A stretch of DNA of 48,567 nt from Lachnospiraceae bacterium (GTDB lineage: Bacteria > Bacillota > Clostridia > Lachnospirales > Lachnospiraceae): NCBI GenBank assembly GCA_017441265.1, contig JAFRYE010000076.1:1-48567 (forward strand), in the 5' to 3' direction. Positions 46,245-48,567 of the stretch are shown here, in pieces. The notes under the pieces were generated by a model. It was given only the letters and a program-made list of their open reading frames with translations. It searched no databases and had not been told where the DNA came from. Positions within the stretch are counted from its first letter, which is position 1. The number at the start of each line of letters is the position of its first letter. A program made the position numbers and the translations under genes.

Positions 46245-46318
46245 CGTGCGTGAGAAGATTCGAACTCCCGACACCTTGGTCCGTAGCCAAGTGCTCTATC
46301 CAGCTGAGCTACACGCAC
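46245..46318 (-). tRNA. tRNA-Arg(ACG)
   Basis: Acceptor GTGCGTG/CACGCAC, anticodon stem CTTGG/CCAAG with loop CTACGGA giving ACG, which is edited to ICG by TadA; T-arm AGTTCGAATCT; discriminator G. CCA not encoded. Confidence 0.95.
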
Positions 46319-46338
46319 ACGTCTTGACGACAAGGGCT

Positions 46339-46367
46339 ATTGTACCTTTCCCATGACGGAATGTCAA
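46339..46367 (-). promoter_or_regulatory. promoter of tRNA-Arg(ACG)
   Basis: TTGACA (complement of 46362-46367), 17-base spacer, TACAAT (46339-46344); start about 46331. It is the only visible promoter for the tRNA and for the three genes that follow. Confidence 0.9.
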
Positions 46368-46414
46368 GCACAATTTTTGTTTTTTCCGAGATTTTCCGAT
46401 ATATCTTTGACGCG

Positions 46415-46831
46415 TCAGATGACAATTCCCCGCGTGTGGTCATACTCGTGCTGGATAATCTGCGCGATATGCCCCGTGAAGGTCTCGCGGCGCGGCTGAA
46501 AGTCCGCATTCAGGTACTCCACCGTGATCTTCTCATACCGCTTTGCCGGGCGCACGCCGGAGAGCGACAGGCACCCTTCCTGCGTCTCGTACGGGCCTTC
46601 GCGGGCAACGATCACGGGATTGATCATCGGCACGTTAAAAAAGCCCATGGTGACCGCAATGATACATTTGCGCACGCCGATCATGTTTGCCGCCATTCCG
46701 ACGCACGTCCCCCCGTGCGCCTTGAGCGTGTCACACAAATCCTGCACGACTTTGCGGTCCTCCGGACAATCCTTGGCCGGCTCCGATCTCATCGCCAGAA
46801 ACATCGCGTCCTTCACAATCGTACATACCAT
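46415..46831 (-). CDS. peptide deformylase-like protein with altered motif I
   Basis: A 138-residue member of the deformylase family. Motif II EGCLS (85-89) and motif III HEYDH (128-132) keep the cysteine and two histidine metal ligands and the catalytic Glu. Motif I, normally GxGLAAPQIG, reads GMAANMIG (45-52): the proline and the oxyanion glutamine are replaced by Asn and Met. Short members with this change are, from memory, widespread in Clostridia and Lactobacillales beside a canonical enzyme. Activity on formyl-methionine peptides is uncertain. It follows pepT by 36 bases. Confidence 0.82.
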   Translation of the reverse strand: MVCTIVKDAMFLAMRSEPAKDCPEDRKVVQDLCDTLKAHGGTCVGMAANMIGVRKCIIAVTMGFFNVPMINPVIVAREGPYETQEGCLSLSGVRPAKRYEKITVEYLNADFQPRRETFTGHIAQIIQHEYDHTRGIVI

Positions 46832-46867
46832 ACCACACCCCCGGGAAAACCCATTGCAGAAAACACC

Positions 46868-48100
46868 TTACTCCTTCGTTCTTCCGGTTGCGAGCAGGAT
46901 CAACATCTCCGTGATCTTCTCCATGGCGTCCGCGCTGACATACTCATAGCGCGAATGAAAATTCTCGCCGCCTGTGCAGAGATTCGGGCACGGAACGCCC
47001 ATGAACGACAATCTCGCACCGTCCGTACCTCCGCGGATCGGCTGTGCGATCGGCGTGATTCCGAGATGCCGCATCGCGGCGACGGCATTTTCCACCAGGA
47101 AGTAGTTCCCCTGCTCTATTACCTCTTTCATGTTATAATAAGAATCTTTCATCGTCAAGTGCGCAATTTCCGCTCCGTAGCGCTCGTTGACGGTCTTCAC
47201 ATAGGTTTCCATGCGGCGCTTCTTCTCCTCGAAGAGCGCGCGGTCATGGTCGCGAATGATGTAGGTCACGGTCGCTGCGTCGGTCTCACTCCGAATGCCC
47301 GTGAGATGGAAAAATCCCTCATAGCCTTCCGTCGTCTCCGGCCGTTCCGAAGCCGGGATCATGGCGTCGAGCTCCAGCGCGACACGCGAGGCGTTGATCA
47401 TTTTCCCCTTCGCGCTGCCGGGATGCACGCTGCGCCCGGCAATCGTAACGGTCACTGCCGCGGCGTTGAAGCACTCGTACTCCAGCTCCCCGAGCCGGCC
47501 GCCGTCCACCGTGTAGGCATAGTCCGCGCCGAAAACTTCCGTATCGAAGTGGTCCACTCCCGCGCCGATCTCCTCATCCGGCGTGAACGCAACCGCCAAC
47601 GGTCCGTGCGGGATTTCCGGGTGTGCCAGCAGATAGTTCGCCATCGTCATGATCTCGGCGACGCCGGCCTTGTCATCCGCGCCGAGAAGCGTCGTTCCGT
47701 CCGTGACGATCAGCGACTGCCCCCGGTACATGGAAAGCTCCGGAAAATCCTTCTCCCGCAACACGTAGGAGCCGTCCTCCTGCAGCGCGATATCGCCGCC
47801 CTCGTAGCGCACGATCCGCGCCTTGACATCCGTATCGCTCACCTCCGGCGATGTGTCCATATGCGCGATGAAACCAAGACACTTCTTGCATGCGCCGCCG
47901 TCCGTCGCGGGAATCTTCGCATAGACGTAGCAATACTCCGCGTCGTAAATGACGTCGGACGCGCCCATTTTCCGAAGTTCCTCCGCGAGCACCTTCGCGA
48001 GCTCGTGCTGCTTCGCGGTGCTGGGCGACTCCTGCGACTCCTCCGAAGACTGCGTATCATACGAAACATACGTAAGAAACCGATCGACAACCTCTGACAT
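46868..48100 (-). CDS. pepT: peptidase T, tripeptide aminopeptidase
   Basis: Cytosolic dizinc M20 aminopeptidase (410 aa) acting on tripeptides. The metal-site motifs are present: GFIAHMDTSPE (His and catalytic Asp, about 78), LLGADDKAG (bridging Asp), TPDEEIG (catalytic Glu) and the C-terminal GGENFHSRYE histidine; a dimerisation lid domain lies between. The ATG at 48100 is seven bases after GGAGG; eleven codons of in-frame extension are rejected. It lies behind the tRNA-Leu(UAA) terminator, with no promoter of its own that I can see. Confidence 0.96.
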   Translation of the reverse strand: MSEVVDRFLTYVSYDTQSSEESQESPSTAKQHELAKVLAEELRKMGASDVIYDAEYCYVYAKIPATDGGACKKCLGFIAHMDTSPEVSDTDVKARIVRYEGGDIALQEDGSYVLREKDFPELSMYRGQSLIVTDGTTLLGADDKAGVAEIMTMANYLLAHPEIPHGPLAVAFTPDEEIGAGVDHFDTEVFGADYAYTVDGGRLGELEYECFNAAAVTVTIAGRSVHPGSAKGKMINASRVALELDAMIPASERPETTEGYEGFFHLTGIRSETDAATVTYIIRDHDRALFEEKKRRMETYVKTVNERYGAEIAHLTMKDSYYNMKEVIEQGNYFLVENAVAAMRHLGITPIAQPIRGGTDGARLSFMGVPCPNLCTGGENFHSRYEYVSADAMEKITEMLILLATGRTKE

Positions 48101-48119
48101 GATGAAACCTCCGCAAATC

Positions 48120-48154
48120 AAAAATAGCAGCAAACCGCCGAAGCGGTCGCTGCT
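48120..48154 (-). terminator. terminator between tRNA-Leu(UAA) and pepT
   Basis: Two-part stem (48126-48131/48149-48154 and 48134-48138/48143-48147) with loop CGAA (TTCG on the minus strand), then TATTTTTG in the minus reading. It ends seven bases before the GGAGG of pepT. Confidence 0.85.
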
Positions 48155-48170
48155 TCACTCTTCGAGTATA

Positions 48171-48256
48171 TGCCGGCGACGGGGATCGAACCCGTACGGG
48201 AGATTAAGCCTGCAGGATTTTAAGTCCTGTGTGTCTGCCAATTCCACCACGCCGAC
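48171..48256 (-). tRNA. tRNA-Leu(UAA)
   Basis: Class II cloverleaf of 86 bases: acceptor GTCGGCG/CGCCGGC with one G-U pair, anticodon stem CAGGA/TCCTG with loop CTTAAAA giving UAA, long extra arm, T-arm GGTTCGATCC, discriminator A. CCA not encoded. Confidence 0.96.
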
Positions 48257-48264
48257 ATTTATCG

Positions 48265-48294
48265 AAAAGCCTCACGCCGAAGCGTAAGGCTTTT
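48265..48294 (-). terminator. terminator between tRNA-Val and tRNA-Leu
   Basis: Long stem: AAAAGCCT/AGGCTTTT (48265-48272/48287-48294) and a further inner stem closed by TTCG on the minus strand. The T-run is the end of the stem itself. It lies inside the tRNA cluster, so it would lower expression of tRNA-Leu(UAA) and pepT. Confidence 0.75.
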
Positions 48295-48296
48295 GA

Positions 48297-48369
48297 TGGG
48301 GCCTATAGGGCTCGAACCTATGACCCTCTGCTTGTAAGGCAGATGCTCTCCCAGCTGAGCTAAGACCCC
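48297..48369 (-). tRNA. tRNA-Val(UAC)
   Basis: Acceptor GGGGTCT/AGGCCCC, anticodon stem TCTGC/GCAGA with loop CTTACAA giving UAC, T-arm GGTTCGAGCC, discriminator A. CCA not encoded. Confidence 0.96.
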
Positions 48370-48423
48370 GTTATGCAATTGCCGCTATGGAAAATGAGAT
48401 TGTTCGTCTCCCGACAATCCCAA

Positions 48424-48497
48424 CGACCCGAATGGGGCTCGAACCCATGACCTCCGCCGTGACAGGGCGGCGCTCTAACCAACTGAGCCACCGGGCC
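48424..48497 (-). tRNA. tRNA-Asp(GUC)
   Basis: Acceptor GGCCCGG/TCGGGTC with two G-U pairs, anticodon stem CCGCC/GGCGG with loop CTGTCAC giving GUC, T-arm GGTTCGAGCC, discriminator G. A GGAAAATG motif (48389-48396) lies in the spacer to tRNA-Val. CCA not encoded. Confidence 0.95.
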
Positions 48498-48541
48498 AGA
48501 TTAACTTAAAAACTTTTGCCTAAGGGACTCCCCTCAGGGAA

Positions 48542-48567
48542 TGGACCATCGGGGACTCGAACCCAGG
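48542..48567 (-). tRNA. partial tRNA, 3' end only, cut by window edge
   Basis: Only the T-arm (GGTTCGAGTCC) and the 3' acceptor strand ATGGTCC with discriminator A are inside the window. The anticodon lies outside, so the identity cannot be given. Confidence 0.8.

Overview
The window is bacterial chromosome from a Gram-positive anaerobe of the Clostridia, most probably a Lachnospiraceae-like lineage. This rests on the complete S10-spc-alpha ribosomal superoperon followed by ecfA-ecfT-truA-rplM-rpsI, a zinc-type S14 and zinc-type L36, zinc-lid adenylate kinase, an L17 enlarged by insertions, strong GGAGG ribosome binding sites, consensus TTGACA/TATAAT promoters, and marker families such as DUF4364 and DUF6171. 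Most genes lie on the minus strand, so the window reads right to left. The species cannot be named from sequence alone.

Layout. 1-321: gene-free stretch downstream of rpsI, with a second copy of the rpsI 3' end and several stem-loops. 322-22104 (minus): translation superoperon, in transcription order rpsJ, rplC, rplD, rplW, rplB, rpsS, rplV, rpsC, rplP, rpmC, rpsQ, rplN, rplX, rplE, rpsZ, rpsH, rplF, rplR, rpsE, rpmD, rplO, secY, adk, map, infA, then a HAD phosphatase gene, rpmJ, rpsM, rpsK, rpsD, rpoA, rplQ, a fused ecfA1-ecfA2, ecfT, truA, rplM, rpsI. It is cut into at least three transcription units by a terminator after infA and promoters before the HAD gene, rpmJ and rplM. Long structured leaders precede rpsJ and rpsM. 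22502-25695: a membrane-anchored unknown protein and an RNA methyltransferase diverge from pspA and a DUF4364 regulator. 25692-32121 (minus): protein quality control, namely tig, clpP, clpX, lon and engB. 32234-35851 (minus): a DJ-1/PfpI protein and a 1013-residue degenerate GGDEF-GGDEF-EAL protein. 36135-37926 (plus): GH51 arabinofuranosidase and a small zinc protein. 38007-39377 (minus): citrate synthase, divergent from a tRNA-Leu gene. 39716-43105 (minus): a three-gene SPFH / zinc-ribbon / TPM membrane cassette resembling B. subtilis ydjI-ydjG-ydjH, whose usual partner pspA lies 15 kb away. 43319-48567: ten complete tRNA genes in the window overall (nine here) plus one partial, interleaved with yfcE, rdgB, an rlmL-like methyltransferase, a deformylase-like gene and pepT.

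The most striking signal is not a gene. The octamer GGAAAATG occurs 33 times on the two strands by eye count, against about 1.5 expected by chance, and belongs to a family CGNAAAATG (38 copies, third base mostly G or A). Copies sit in both orientations, in genes and between them, once as a perfect 20-bp palindrome, and cluster around the gltA/tRNA-Leu promoters. I know of no described role for it in this group; it behaves like an uptake, recombination or structural signal. Other points of interest are the duplicated rpsI tail (possible integration site), the inactive-looking c-di-GMP protein, the deformylase with a changed motif I, and terminators placed directly before ribosome binding sites.
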